This document shows, in pieces, positions 46,986 through 55,817 of a stretch of 64,000 bases of DNA. The stretch's first letter is position 1, and every line of letters starts with the position of its first letter. The stretch lies in assembly GCF_014050145.1 (NCBI RefSeq), contig NZ_JACFYF010000001.1, forward strand, positions 496,001 through 560,000, read 5' to 3'. Both the position numbers and the translations under genes were made by a program. Under the pieces are notes generated by a model. The model saw nothing but the letters and a program-made list of their open reading frames with translations, was not told where the DNA came from and ran no database searches. Source of the stretch: Vibrio marinisediminis. Lineage in GTDB: Bacteria; Pseudomonadota; Gammaproteobacteria; Enterobacterales; Vibrionaceae.

Positions 46986-47603
46986 TTACGGCTGACGGCT
47001 GAATAATAAGTTCCCGCTAGAAATCATTAAAAATACCGCACAAGTTCTATTAAATAGCCGAGCCATTTCAGGTTTGCGAAACCAATGACGTAAATAGAGA
47101 CCAAACAGTGCGTAAAGGCTGATGCTCAATATTTCCAGTACGAGGAAAGTTGTACCCAATGCAAAAAACTGTTTTTCAACGTTCGCGCTCGAATCTACAA
47201 ACTGCGGCAAGAATGCAGTAAAAATAAGGATCGCTTTAGGGTTGCCTGACGCAAGCAGGAATTCTTGACGCAACAAAGAAAATTGACTGCATGCTAGATT
47301 AGAAGAATAAATTGGACTCGCGGTTGAACGCCATAAACTAAGTGCTATCCAAAAAAGATAAAGTGCACCAAATAATTTAATAGCAAAGAAGAGAGTTTCT
47401 GACGCATAGAGAATGAAGGCTAAACCAGAAGCCGTTAATGCAATCATCACACTGAATGCCGCAATCCTGCCAAGCCCGGCTAATAGGGCGGAACTAAATC
47501 CGTAACACCGTGCATTATTCATTGCCAACAAATTGTTGGGACCCGGTGTCATGTTCAACGCGAAACACGCTGGTACAAACATTAATAAAGTCCATAGCTC
47601 CAC
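46986..47603 (-). CDS. LysE-family translocator
   Basis: A 205-aa membrane protein with six TM helices and the LysE/RhtB start FALNMTPGPNNLLAMNNARCYGF. The family exports amino acids or homoserine lactone-like metabolites; the substrate is not predictable. The start is GTG 47603, preceded by AAGGA seven bases upstream. A parS2 site lies at 47624-47638, upstream of its start. Confidence 0.88.
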   Translation of the reverse strand: MELWTLLMFVPACFALNMTPGPNNLLAMNNARCYGFSSALLAGLGRIAAFSVMIALTASGLAFILYASETLFFAIKLFGALYLFWIALSLWRSTASPIYSSNLACSQFSLLRQEFLLASGNPKAILIFTAFLPQFVDSSANVEKQFFALGTTFLVLEILSISLYALFGLYLRHWFRKPEMARLFNRTCAVFLMISSGNLLFSRQP

Positions 47604-47623
47604 ATCAAAATCCTTTTTAACCT

Positions 47624-47638
47624 ATTTACAATGTAAAT
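47624..47638. promoter_or_regulatory. parS2: parS2 site 2
   Basis: ATTTACAATGTAAAT has the exact 13-bp core TTTACAATGTAAA. It sits in the intergenic region between the LysE-family gene start and the REC-PP2C gene end. Confidence 0.85.
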
Positions 47639-47860
47639 TATCACTTAAGACCTTCATTGCGAACGCCAGCGTAATCACAGCTAATTGACCATGCAGATAT
47701 TCCTTTACCAGCATGGTGAGAAGCACTAAATTCCGCGCTACTGTTCACATTGTGATATTGCAAAAATAGCAGTAATTCTTCGCTTAGTAAACGGGCGACA
47801 AGGTTTGACCTATGACCAAGATTAAGAGAAATATAAGACGCGGATTTTCTCCAACTTCCA

Positions 47861-47875
47861 ATTTACATTGTAAAT
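47861..47875. promoter_or_regulatory. parS2: parS2 site 3
   Basis: ATTTACATTGTAAAT has the exact core TTTACATTGTAAA. It ends one base before the stop codon complement of the REC-PP2C-HATPase gene. Confidence 0.85.
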
Positions 47876-47876
47876 A

Positions 47877-49574
47877 TTAACGAGACGTCGGAAAGCGATG
47901 TGGCGCATCAAAACGATAGGTTGCGGTGACGCGTTTACCTTGCTTTGAATATTGAAGTGAATCACAAAGTTCTGTCGCAAGCACGATGCCTCGTCCGTAA
48001 GTAAGATTGTTCTGTGCTTCCTTAGGATGCGCTTGATAATCGAAGCCTTCGCCATTATGTTCCAACACCATCACCAATTGCTGTTGTGCTGGTTGATAAT
48101 CAACATCCAATATCAGCCACGCATCCGAGTTAAGCTCAGTGAGCTTTTCTTCTCTTTGTTGATAGAACAAAAAGAATCCTTCCGGCAATTTTTTAATGGC
48201 ACTGTCCATACCTAGCAAACCATAGTCTATAGCATTGGTAACCAACTCAGACAAAATTGAGCAAACCAAATCTAAATGTGGACCGCTAAACATAATGCCG
48301 GACAGAAAACGTCGAATATCATTCATTAAACTAACGTTCTGAATGACCTCAGATGAAAAAGATAAACTCGACTGCATCGGCAACATACTCATCGATTCAT
48401 CATGGCTTAACTCAATCGTTGTTTTGTCACTTGATATAGGAAATTCCATTGAGAGTATCGATAAGTCATCTTTAACGTCTTTATAAGCAAACTCACGCAC
48501 AGACTGGTATAACGTCGGTATCGCCCACTTTCCCGCTTGTAATACGGATTCTAATCTTTGCTGCCCAAACGGCTCTCCTTGCGAATCTACAGCTTCAATA
48601 ACGCCATCCGTATAGGCGATGATTCTTTGATGCGGCTCAAGTGTAAGGTGCACTAAGTTCGCTTCAAACTCATGTGCCGATAAAACGCCTAACGGCATAT
48701 GCTTCGATTCTAGTTTTCGCGCTATCTTTCCGTCGGGTTCGAGAATATAGGCATCGGGTAATCCGCCGCCCCACCATGACACTTCAAACCCGCTTGCACG
48801 GATTTCAAAAACACTCGCCGCAAGCATCATGCCTGAAGGCAGAAAACGAGAAAGCACGTCGTTTATCTCCGCGACGATTTCCCCTAATGCAAGCCCTTTA
48901 ACTGCCATAGAAAAGAATGCGCGTGTTGCTGGGATAGCAGAAATTGCCGCAGGTAAGCCGTGCCCTGTCGCATCCGCTATCATCACGTAGACACCGCCAT
49001 GGGGGCGGTTTGCGACCACGATGAGGTCACCATTAAATATGGTAGAAGGTGTCGAGATGTATTCAATACCAAATACATGTTTTACTTGGGCGCTCATCTC
49101 ATCTTTTAGGTTTGAGAATATCGATTCAGCAATCGCGTAGTCATACCGAACTTGATCGTGAAACAGACTTAATTCATCGCGCTGTGCCATCACTTCATTA
49201 TGCATAGTAACAATGCGGTAGTGAGCCTGCACTTTTGCGAGCAGCACGCTACTCTCAACAGGTTTAAGGACGAAGTCATCGCCTAGAGAAAGGCAACGTT
49301 CAAACGAATCGTGATCATCCAACACGGTGAGGAAAATTATCGCAATATGATGTTTGGGGAATGCTTCACGGATCTGTTGTGCGGTAATAAAACCATTTTG
49401 CTCAGGCATCATCACATCAAGCAATACAATATCGGGCAAGCTATTCATTTCCCGCATTGCTTTGACCACCCCGCGCCCGCTTTCAAAGGTATCTATTCTT
49501 GACGTTACATGACTCAACATCAGGCGACACAATTCCCTGTTAGTCGCTTGATCATCGACAATCATAATCCGCAT
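47877..49574 (-). CDS. REC-PP2C(SpoIIE)-HATPase signalling protein (HsbR/partner-switching type)
   Basis: This 565-aa protein has a receiver domain (residues about 1-120; phosphoacceptor Asp53 in VLLDVMMPEQNG, Lys in KPVE), a linker, a SpoIIE-type PP2C phosphatase (about 150-385; FNGDLIVVANRPHGGVYVMIADATGHGLPAA and RIIAYTDGVIEA) and a C-terminal HATPase_c domain of the RsbW type (about 420-560; ELVTNAIDYG, GRGIVLATELCDSL). The order REC-PP2C-HATPase is that of Pseudomonas HsbR. The phosphatase should reactivate, and the kinase inactivate, a STAS anti-sigma-antagonist. The STAS gene is immediately upstream (nine bases). Confidence 0.9.
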   Translation of the reverse strand: MRIMIVDDQATNRELCRLMLSHVTSRIDTFESGRGVVKAMREMNSLPDIVLLDVMMPEQNGFITAQQIREAFPKHHIAIIFLTVLDDHDSFERCLSLGDDFVLKPVESSVLLAKVQAHYRIVTMHNEVMAQRDELSLFHDQVRYDYAIAESIFSNLKDEMSAQVKHVFGIEYISTPSTIFNGDLIVVANRPHGGVYVMIADATGHGLPAAISAIPATRAFFSMAVKGLALGEIVAEINDVLSRFLPSGMMLAASVFEIRASGFEVSWWGGGLPDAYILEPDGKIARKLESKHMPLGVLSAHEFEANLVHLTLEPHQRIIAYTDGVIEAVDSQGEPFGQQRLESVLQAGKWAIPTLYQSVREFAYKDVKDDLSILSMEFPISSDKTTIELSHDESMSMLPMQSSLSFSSEVIQNVSLMNDIRRFLSGIMFSGPHLDLVCSILSELVTNAIDYGLLGMDSAIKKLPEGFFLFYQQREEKLTELNSDAWLILDVDYQPAQQQLVMVLEHNGEGFDYQAHPKEAQNNLTYGRGIVLATELCDSLQYSKQGKRVTATYRFDAPHRFPTSR

Positions 49575-49583
49575 AAGTGTGCC

Positions 49584-49883
49584 CTATTCAATCTTGAACT
49601 TTTTGTCGAATCTAGAAATAGCGAGAATTTTCCGCACCTGAGGAAGCGTGTTGGTCAATCGAATAGCGCCATCACTATGTTCGAGATAGTTCTGCATATT
49701 AATAAGTATGCCCAACCCTGCGCTATCGATGTAATCCACTTTGCGTAGGTCTATCGTGAATTGATATTCATGCTTTTCAGAATAGCAACGCTTAAACTCG
49801 TGAATTAAATTAAAGCCAAAGGCACCTTTGACAAAGATGACTACTTGCTTTGACTCTGTGTCAACTTCTGCCCTAACAGACAT
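49584..49883 (-). CDS. STAS-domain anti-sigma factor antagonist (HsbA/SypA-type)
   Basis: A 99-aa STAS domain: FTIDLRKVDYIDSAGLGILINMQNYL, with Ser54 in the position of the phosphorylated serine of SpoIIAA/RsbV. It is likely the partner of the downstream REC-PP2C-HATPase protein and toggles between free and sequestered forms to control a sigma or biofilm regulator. It is the first gene of a two-gene unit. Confidence 0.9.
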   Translation of the reverse strand: MSVRAEVDTESKQVVIFVKGAFGFNLIHEFKRCYSEKHEYQFTIDLRKVDYIDSAGLGILINMQNYLEHSDGAIRLTNTLPQVRKILAISRFDKKFKIE

Positions 49884-49960
49884 GAGCCCTCTCCCCCTTT
49901 CTCGCTGCGAATAGCTTTTACTATGATTTGTTGTTATCCAACATTACGTTCGTCCACTAC

Positions 49961-50022
49961 ATCACTGACCTAACATCACTGACCTAACATCACTGACCTA
50001 ACATCACTGACCTAACATCACG
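49961..50022. repeat. 14-bp tandem repeat, four copies plus partial
   Basis: CATCACTGACCTAA is repeated four times exactly at 49961, 49975, 49989 and 50003, then six bases of a fifth copy. It lies 78 bases upstream of the STAS start, inside the promoter region of the STAS/REC-PP2C operon. Copy number could vary between strains. No other gene is seen in 49884-50380. Confidence 0.95.
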
Positions 50023-50312
50023 GCAATAACGCACTGTCATTGATGTGTTGCTCCACGACAGCGCGATAACCGGCAATATTAAGTAGTCACGACGAAAATG
50101 ATGAGATTACCAACCTCACCTAATAAAACTAATTGCGTATTGTTTGAGTGTAGAAAGGAATCGTTATTAAGCAAATAGGCAATGCAAATAGGTAATTATA
50201 CGAATGACATACGGTTAGTTGTATGCTTGTAGATTACCATCTTCGCCTCATGGTAAGTGCAGGACTTTGCACTTGAAGATATTAGGCTAGATATAGGACA
50301 GGCGTTAGTGGA

Positions 50313-50327
50313 ATTTACATTGTAAAC
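50313..50327. promoter_or_regulatory. parS2: parS2 site 4
   Basis: ATTTACATTGTAAAC, exact core TTTACATTGTAAA at 50314-50326. First of three sites within 62 bp. Confidence 0.85.
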
Positions 50328-50337
50328 AGCAGGTATA

Positions 50338-50352
50338 ATTTACAGTGTAAAA
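50338..50352. promoter_or_regulatory. parS2: parS2 site 5
   Basis: Core TTTACAGTGTAAA at 50339-50351, exact match. The three adjacent sites lie next to the end of tmcA. Confidence 0.85.
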
Positions 50353-50361
50353 CCAATTCCC

Positions 50362-50376
50362 GTTTACACTGTAAAT
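50362..50376. promoter_or_regulatory. parS2: parS2 site 6
   Basis: Core TTTACACTGTAAA at 50363-50375, exact match, five bases from the tmcA stop. Confidence 0.85.
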
Positions 50377-50380
50377 TGTT

Positions 50381-52396
50381 TTAAAGTTGGTTAAGCAGTT
50401 GCGCCACTTGCAGGCGTACTTCTGATTCGAGCTGTTTCCTTCCAGTGAAATTAAACTCTTCCGCACAGTCATTCCAACTCCACTGCTGAACTACTTTACG
50501 AACCAGTAGAGAGTAGCAAAGAGAAAAGCCTACCTGCCATAAAGCACGTTCAATGACTGGTGCGACATTTTCGTAATGACATCCTCCAATGGCATAGTTC
50601 TCAAGCAAACGCAGTTCAGTCTGTTGAAGACGGGAGCTACTCAATGGATTTAGCTGAGCTAATGAACATACTAAACCGATATCTAAATGGCGGTACATCT
50701 CTTTTAACTGATAGCTCAAACATGACGAAAATAACGATTCACCGCAATCTATCCAATCTTGTTGACCGTCCACCATTATCAAAGAATGGCACCCACTGGC
50801 TTGGTCGCGCGTACTGCCTAACTTAATTGAGCGAAATCCATTTGAATGCCAGAAAGTAAGCAACTCATTGGTAACACCGTAACTGGTGGAATAGAAATGG
50901 TAATGGCTCTTTTGCTTAAGCTGCTTTAACAAATTAGAGCCAACGCCTCTTCCTTGCCATTCAGGGTGGACAGCAATGCGCATAATTCGCAGGCTCAAAT
51001 CAAGTGCTGGTTGTTCTAACGCAAGATGGCTAACTAGAGAGGAGGCAACCAAATGACCTTTCGGTCTTCTTTTACCAAGGAGAATCTGTTTAGCCAGTTC
51101 AATATCAAGCCCTCCTTCTTCCACGCCAACAATACAACCTATGCATTGTTCCTGATTGAAAAGACCAAACAACTTCATCGCTGGGTCGTTTAAAAGCAGC
51201 ATCAGATCATTCGGTGTCGTTTGATAATGCGCGTTAACTAACAAAGCAAAGCACTGTTTAAGAATATTTGGTGAAGTGAACAAATCAGATTTACTGACCT
51301 CAACCAGATCAATAGAAACCTCATCATCAAATGACAAAGGTGGTAACTCGCAATCAAGTAAAAATGTTTGATATTGCCATTGTTCTAATGGATCATTTTC
51401 AGCCCAACGAATGGGCGTATCCATATGATAGAAACGCGTACCGGGACGATTCTCTTGTAGCCAAGATTGAAACTTGAGTGTGAACCCTCGCCCACATCCT
51501 TCGTATCCATGGATCGTCGTAGCAAACACGACTCTGTGATAACGTTCAACAATAGTAATCAACATTGGTAAAGGTATTGCTGCCGCTTCATCAACAAACA
51601 ATAAATCGCAGTCTACATGGCCACGCAACAATTCATCGGGCGCGACAAACTCAACTGATGAGCTATTCCAATCAAGTCGAAACTTACTTTGTTGCGCTCC
51701 AGGCAACCCTCGCAGAGCGTGTTCAAATAATGGAGCAACGTTACCTATGACGGGCGAAGTCACCACAATTCTAATTTTCCGCTCTGACATCAATTGAGCC
51801 GCTGCAATACCAAGGGCGCTGGTTTTTCCTCGCCCTCGATCCGCGGTTAAAACAAGTGGTCGACGGCGATGCCCACTAACCACTTTGTGAATATACCCAA
51901 CAGCCTGTTGCTGCATGTCAAAGGGAGAATATGTAGGTAGGTCGGCTTGCAATATTGGTAGTACAGGCAACGCACCTTGCTGTTTAACCACAATCAATTG
52001 TTGCAGCGCACGCGAGAACCACTGCTCGGCGTAGTCATTCTCATCGTCATTGCGCAGCTCATGATGACTTTGGATAAAAATAGCTAAACCACCACCACGT
52101 AAAGTACCAAGCAACGAGGTAAGGCTATTGGCATCAATGCCATTTTGAATATCAACAACAAGTAATCCACATTCATGCCCAAGTAAACGCTGACCTTTAT
52201 CCATTGGACACCATCGGTCTGAATATTGAGATTCAACGCCACCGAGTTGAAAGCACTCACCATTAGCCAAATTCGAAGCTATTTGGCAAAACGTCTCTTG
52301 CCACGCTTGATCGCCACGAAGGCATAAACCAAATCGGTGCTGACGCGATTGGGCAAGTTGGAATAACTGGGTCACAAATGACTGTTCAGATAACAT
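50381..52396 (-). CDS. tmcA: tRNA(Met) cytidine acetyltransferase
   Basis: The 671-aa enzyme acetylates C34 of the elongator tRNA-Met anticodon using acetyl-CoA and ATP. It has an N-terminal DUF1726 region (to about 130), an RNA helicase module with Walker A TADRGRGKTSALG (about 183-195) and Walker B DLLFVDEAAAIP, and a GNAT domain with IAVHPEWQGRGVGSNLLKQLKQK. Length equals that of E. coli TmcA. It is monocistronic. Confidence 0.95.
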   Translation of the reverse strand: MLSEQSFVTQLFQLAQSRQHRFGLCLRGDQAWQETFCQIASNLANGECFQLGGVESQYSDRWCPMDKGQRLLGHECGLLVVDIQNGIDANSLTSLLGTLRGGGLAIFIQSHHELRNDDENDYAEQWFSRALQQLIVVKQQGALPVLPILQADLPTYSPFDMQQQAVGYIHKVVSGHRRRPLVLTADRGRGKTSALGIAAAQLMSERKIRIVVTSPVIGNVAPLFEHALRGLPGAQQSKFRLDWNSSSVEFVAPDELLRGHVDCDLLFVDEAAAIPLPMLITIVERYHRVVFATTIHGYEGCGRGFTLKFQSWLQENRPGTRFYHMDTPIRWAENDPLEQWQYQTFLLDCELPPLSFDDEVSIDLVEVSKSDLFTSPNILKQCFALLVNAHYQTTPNDLMLLLNDPAMKLFGLFNQEQCIGCIVGVEEGGLDIELAKQILLGKRRPKGHLVASSLVSHLALEQPALDLSLRIMRIAVHPEWQGRGVGSNLLKQLKQKSHYHFYSTSYGVTNELLTFWHSNGFRSIKLGSTRDQASGCHSLIMVDGQQDWIDCGESLFSSCLSYQLKEMYRHLDIGLVCSLAQLNPLSSSRLQQTELRLLENYAIGGCHYENVAPVIERALWQVGFSLCYSLLVRKVVQQWSWNDCAEEFNFTGRKQLESEVRLQVAQLLNQL

Positions 52397-52529
52397 AGCT
52401 TATAAACAAAAAGTGATTTGCAACTAGTATACTTTGTTATGCGCAATTTTCGCCATGGGTGAGCGACTTAAACAATCAATGTCGCGTTTTACTAGCCACT
52501 GAATCGAGCCATTATTCTTTAGGTACAAA

Positions 52530-52552
52530 AAAAGCCGCTCTACGCGGCTTTT
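52530..52552 (-). terminator. Terminator of the parA2-parB2 transcript
   Basis: AAAAGCCGC (52530-52538), loop TCTAC, GCGGCTTTT (52544-52552). Read on the minus strand it is followed by TTTTTTTG, an ideal terminator 27 bases past the parB2 stop. Confidence 0.9.
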
Positions 52553-52578
52553 CAAAATTATGTATGTTAGTGAAGCGA

Positions 52579-53550
52579 CTAATTCAACTTAGCTTCGATA
52601 AAGCTTAGAATTTCTTGCATCACGTCATCATCAACTTTTTTAAGGTTTAGCGCCAAGTTAGCGCCTTTGCGGCTGTAACTTACACGTCCTTTAATCAAAT
52701 CAACTTTATTACTCGCAGGGCGTTTGCTTGGTGAAAGCTCTTCAACCCACGCTTCAATCATCTCTGAAACGTCTTTAGTAATTCGAGCCACACCTTGTGC
52801 TGCGCTACGCTGCCAGGCAAAACCATCATCATCTCGGCAGTTCTTCAACAACATGCCTTTGTCTGCATGACTCAACTGGCTAAATTGTTTGTGCAGTTTA
52901 ACGATCGTTGGGCGACCAAGATCAGCAACGTTCGGGTAAGCTTGTAGCAATTCCAGCGGTAAATCTGCGGCTTTAAGTGCCCCACTCACCAATGCTTCAC
53001 TGCACTGGAACATTTTTGCTAATGCTTTTTGGTCTTCTGCTTCACCACTCTCCAATTTAGCCTGCATCTCCTTACCTTTTTCATATAGTGATAAAGGCTT
53101 GTGAGCGTTTGCTACGTCGGACAAGAATTTAGCGTGTTCTGTATTAATGTTTTGTGCAACATAAATAAGAAATGGTTTGCCAGCTAAGATACACGACATA
53201 CGACGGCGGCTACCATCGAGAACGTCAATCTTACCATCTTCGCGCATGCGACCAACCGCAGGATACTGCTGTCCACGCTCACGAAGTGTTACAAGCACGT
53301 CAGATAGCGCGTGCTCATTAAGGAATGATTGCTCACGCGCATTCTCAGCAAAAACGACCGTGTCCGTTTCTACTTGATCTGCTTCAATTCGCATCAACTC
53401 AAACGCAACCATTTCTTCGCCAGCAACCGCTAGCTCAATGACTTGTGCTTGCTCTTTTGCTGCTTGTTGCGCTTCTTGCGGTGTGGTTGCGCGACGTTTG
53501 TTGGTTTTACCAAATAATCTAGCGTTTAAATCTGAAGTTTTAATTGCCAT
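52579..53550 (-). CDS. parB2: Chromosome II partition protein ParB2
   Basis: The 323-aa CTPase-type DNA-binding protein has a ParB N-terminal domain (RERGQQYPAVGRMREDGKIDVLDGSRRRMSCILAG, the GSRRR CTP-binding box) and an HTH for parS recognition (YEKGKEMQAKL ... DQKALAKMFQCSEALVSGALKAADLP). It spreads from parS2 sites and directs chromosome II segregation with ParA2. It is encoded eight bases after parA2. All seven parS2 matches in this window lie within 11 kb of it. Confidence 0.97.
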   Translation of the reverse strand: MAIKTSDLNARLFGKTNKRRATTPQEAQQAAKEQAQVIELAVAGEEMVAFELMRIEADQVETDTVVFAENAREQSFLNEHALSDVLVTLRERGQQYPAVGRMREDGKIDVLDGSRRRMSCILAGKPFLIYVAQNINTEHAKFLSDVANAHKPLSLYEKGKEMQAKLESGEAEDQKALAKMFQCSEALVSGALKAADLPLELLQAYPNVADLGRPTIVKLHKQFSQLSHADKGMLLKNCRDDDGFAWQRSAAQGVARITKDVSEMIEAWVEELSPSKRPASNKVDLIKGRVSYSRKGANLALNLKKVDDDVMQEILSFIEAKLN

Positions 53551-53557
53551 GAGTTAG

Positions 53558-54775
53558 TTACCCTTGGTTTAGTGAATTCCAATGACTATGCAATACTCGC
53601 TCAAGCTCGAGAGCGCTCTTCTGTACTGCGTCTTGTGCTGTTGCAAGGGTCTTTTTGCCCCCTTCGAAGTCACTGGTTGTTAAATCAAATACGGTGCTGT
53701 AGGTATCAGCACAAGTTTCAAATGCCCGGCTTCTAGGAATCGTCGCCATCATCACTTGATCACCCAATAGATAGTTCATCTCGGTAAGAACCGAAACTTG
53801 CTTTTTATTGTCGTCTTCAAACATTGTCGGCATCAAACGAACAAACTCAAGCCCTTTCCAATCATCAGGGAACATCTCGTATACCGTCGGCAGGTGCTGG
53901 AAGAAGTTCACTGTTGATGCCCAGTCTAGACGCTTCGCTGCGCATGGAATTAGCAATGCGTTCGACGCATACATTGCATTCCACACTAATGGGTCAACGT
54001 GTGGACCAGTATCAATCATGATCATATCGAAATCATCGGCAATCTTATCGATCAGTTTCTCTTTAAGTAGCTTAACAATATCGAGAGATTGATTTTGCGA
54101 TAAGTTTTGCCAAGCTTCCGCGTTAAACATCGCGTCTTCAGGGAAGGCTGATACGGTCTTTAAGTTTGGATACTGAGTAGGTAATAGCACATTTTTGTGT
54201 AGAAATTCTTTGGTGATCTCTACCCCTTCAGGCACGTTCTCGAGCATCACATCGACAGCCGAATAGATATTATCGTGATCAGTTAAGCTAATTTGTGGGT
54301 TCAAAAATAAGCGCAATGAACCTTGTGGGTCCAAGTCGATAAGACAAATTCGGTAGCGCTTGTCTAAATTTAGCGCCATACAAGCCGCTAGATGAACCGC
54401 TGTCATAGATTTACCCGTACCACCTTTTTGGTTCTGCACGTTGATAATCCACGGTTTGCTGTCAGCTGTTTTCTTGCGCTCAAAGAATTTTGGCACACCA
54501 GCCGCATCCATCAGCATATGAGCTTCTTGCAATGAGATGGAATAATGATTGGCATTGTTCTTTGTAAATTGGTGACCATCCGCTTCTAACTTGCTGATAG
54601 CATCGTCCAATTTACGGCGAGTCAAACCAGAACGAGTTTCCATTAATGCTTTAGACATAGGAGGAAAATGTTCATCACTTCGCTCTTCTAACACAATCTC
54701 AATGCGGTCTGCTTGAACTTGTGCTGTTTGTTCCGCTAGCCGAATGAGATTCTCGATTGTCTGTTCTCTTTTCAT
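53558..54775 (-). CDS. parA2: Chromosome II partition ATPase ParA2
   Basis: This 405-aa Walker-type ATPase has an extended N-terminal HTH region (RSGLTRRKLDDAISKLEADGHQFTKNNANHY, typical of type Ia ParA) and a deviant Walker A, QKGGTGKSMTA, at about residues 116-126, with LIDLDPQGSLR and MIDTGPHVD. It is co-transcribed with parB2. I chose ATG 54775, which gives the 405-aa length of V. cholerae ParA2; TTG 54781 would add two residues. An upstream parS2 site (54993-55007) suggests autoregulation. Confidence 0.97.
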   Translation of the reverse strand: MKREQTIENLIRLAEQTAQVQADRIEIVLEERSDEHFPPMSKALMETRSGLTRRKLDDAISKLEADGHQFTKNNANHYSISLQEAHMLMDAAGVPKFFERKKTADSKPWIINVQNQKGGTGKSMTAVHLAACMALNLDKRYRICLIDLDPQGSLRLFLNPQISLTDHDNIYSAVDVMLENVPEGVEITKEFLHKNVLLPTQYPNLKTVSAFPEDAMFNAEAWQNLSQNQSLDIVKLLKEKLIDKIADDFDMIMIDTGPHVDPLVWNAMYASNALLIPCAAKRLDWASTVNFFQHLPTVYEMFPDDWKGLEFVRLMPTMFEDDNKKQVSVLTEMNYLLGDQVMMATIPRSRAFETCADTYSTVFDLTTSDFEGGKKTLATAQDAVQKSALELERVLHSHWNSLNQG

Positions 54776-54992
54776 TGCCAAATTCCGTTATTAGTAACCT
54801 GACATTATTGTACAGCACTTAATGCTTTTTACAATTAAAAGGTGAACACTAACCAATAGATAAACATCACATTAAAATGACACACCTTAACCATTTTAAT
54901 GACATTTAAGAAAAGCATGTCATTTTTTAATCATTTTTCCACTGATAACTCGTGGCAAATAGATAAACTTTTCACGCGTTACATTGTCACTT

Positions 54993-55007
54993 ATTTACAT
55001 TGTAAAA
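54993..55007. promoter_or_regulatory. parS2: parS2 site 7
   Basis: Core TTTACATTGTAAA at 54994-55006, exact match, about 220 bases upstream of parA2 in the origin intergenic region. Confidence 0.85.
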
Positions 55008-55036
55008 AAGTAATCTACGGCTATTTTCTCAGCAGT

Positions 55037-55480
55037 TTACACGGAACGATTAGTTTTTAGCGATAAATTACGGTAGGTGTCAAATGGATTATTGAAAAAA
55101 CGTAATTTCCGCCACAATTGAAAACAAAAACAAACAATACGTTTACTCATCATCCCGAACACCACAGTAGAAAGCGGGGACTCTGCGAAAGCATGATCAA
55201 GGGAAACATGATGATCATGCTTTCGTAAAAATATAAGCGTATGGGAAAAATGATCAAGGTAAATGCTACAGATAAATATCGATTCAATTACCATACGCGA
55301 TATGATCCAACATTGGATCAATGATCAAGGTATGCTAACCCTCGGAAGCATGTAAAATGATGTCTGAATTACGGCGGAATGCAGATGAACACTAGCCTAA
55401 CAGCCGATCGAATGCAAAATCGCCCCCATTTGAGTAAACAAAGCTGATTGAAGGCATTAAACACACTAACCTTGATCATG
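55037..55480. promoter_or_regulatory. rctA: rctA-type control locus of ori2
   Basis: Between parA2 and the iteron array, where V. cholerae has rctA, several RctB-type motifs occur: AAAGCATGATCA (55188-55199), TGATCATGCTTTCG (55212-55225), ATGATCAAGGTA (55250-55261), ATATCGAT (55276-55283), TGGATCAATGAT (55314-55325) and ATGATCAAGG (55321-55330), plus CTTGATCATGCTTTC at 55471. A 94-codon minus-strand frame here is probably not a protein; rctA is known as a transcribed, RctB-titrating regulatory element. Assignment is by position and motifs. Confidence 0.75.
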
Positions 55481-55593
55481 CTTTCAAATGAAGGAATCAG
55501 AGTAGAATATTGAATTCTCAGCCTAGTTGACTGTATTTCAATAAAATCGATGGCTATAAATTAAACAAATAAGGCGAAATAGGTTAGCTACCT

Positions 55594-55817
55594 TGATCAT
55601 CGTTGCGGCAATAACCTCAATCTGGATTATAAATCTAGAATTCACTGATCATAGTTAGCTGCGGGCTTGTGGATAAGATGTGTAGCGTCGTTGATCATGC
55701 TTCGAGAACGACGTTGATCATTTATTCGAAGTTATGATGATCATGGTTTCAGTTAAATTTGATCATGCTTTCATTGAATTAATGATCATCGTTTCGATAA
55801 ACTCATGATCATGCTTT
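55594..55817. other. oriCII: Origin of replication ori2, iteron array
   Basis: Six direct repeats with consensus TGATCATGCTTT start at 55692, 55715, 55738, 55760, 55783 and 55806, so spacing is 23, 23, 22, 23 and 23 bp, about two helical turns. Further members lie at 55594 and 55646. Each contains GATC, the Dam site needed for RctB binding in V. cholerae. A perfect DnaA box TGTGGATAA is at 55668-55676. The array is followed by an AT-rich tract and then rctB. Confidence 0.95.
55668..55676 (-). promoter_or_regulatory. DnaA box
   Basis: TGTGGATAA on the plus strand is the perfect TTATCCACA consensus on the minus strand. It lies 16 bp upstream of the first of the six iterons, as in the V. cholerae ori2. 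Confidence 0.9.

Noticed and set aside
55037-55321. 94-codon minus-strand open frame in the origin region
   Set aside because: Its position and the RctB motifs within it match the rctA regulatory locus, and the translation looks like no protein family.
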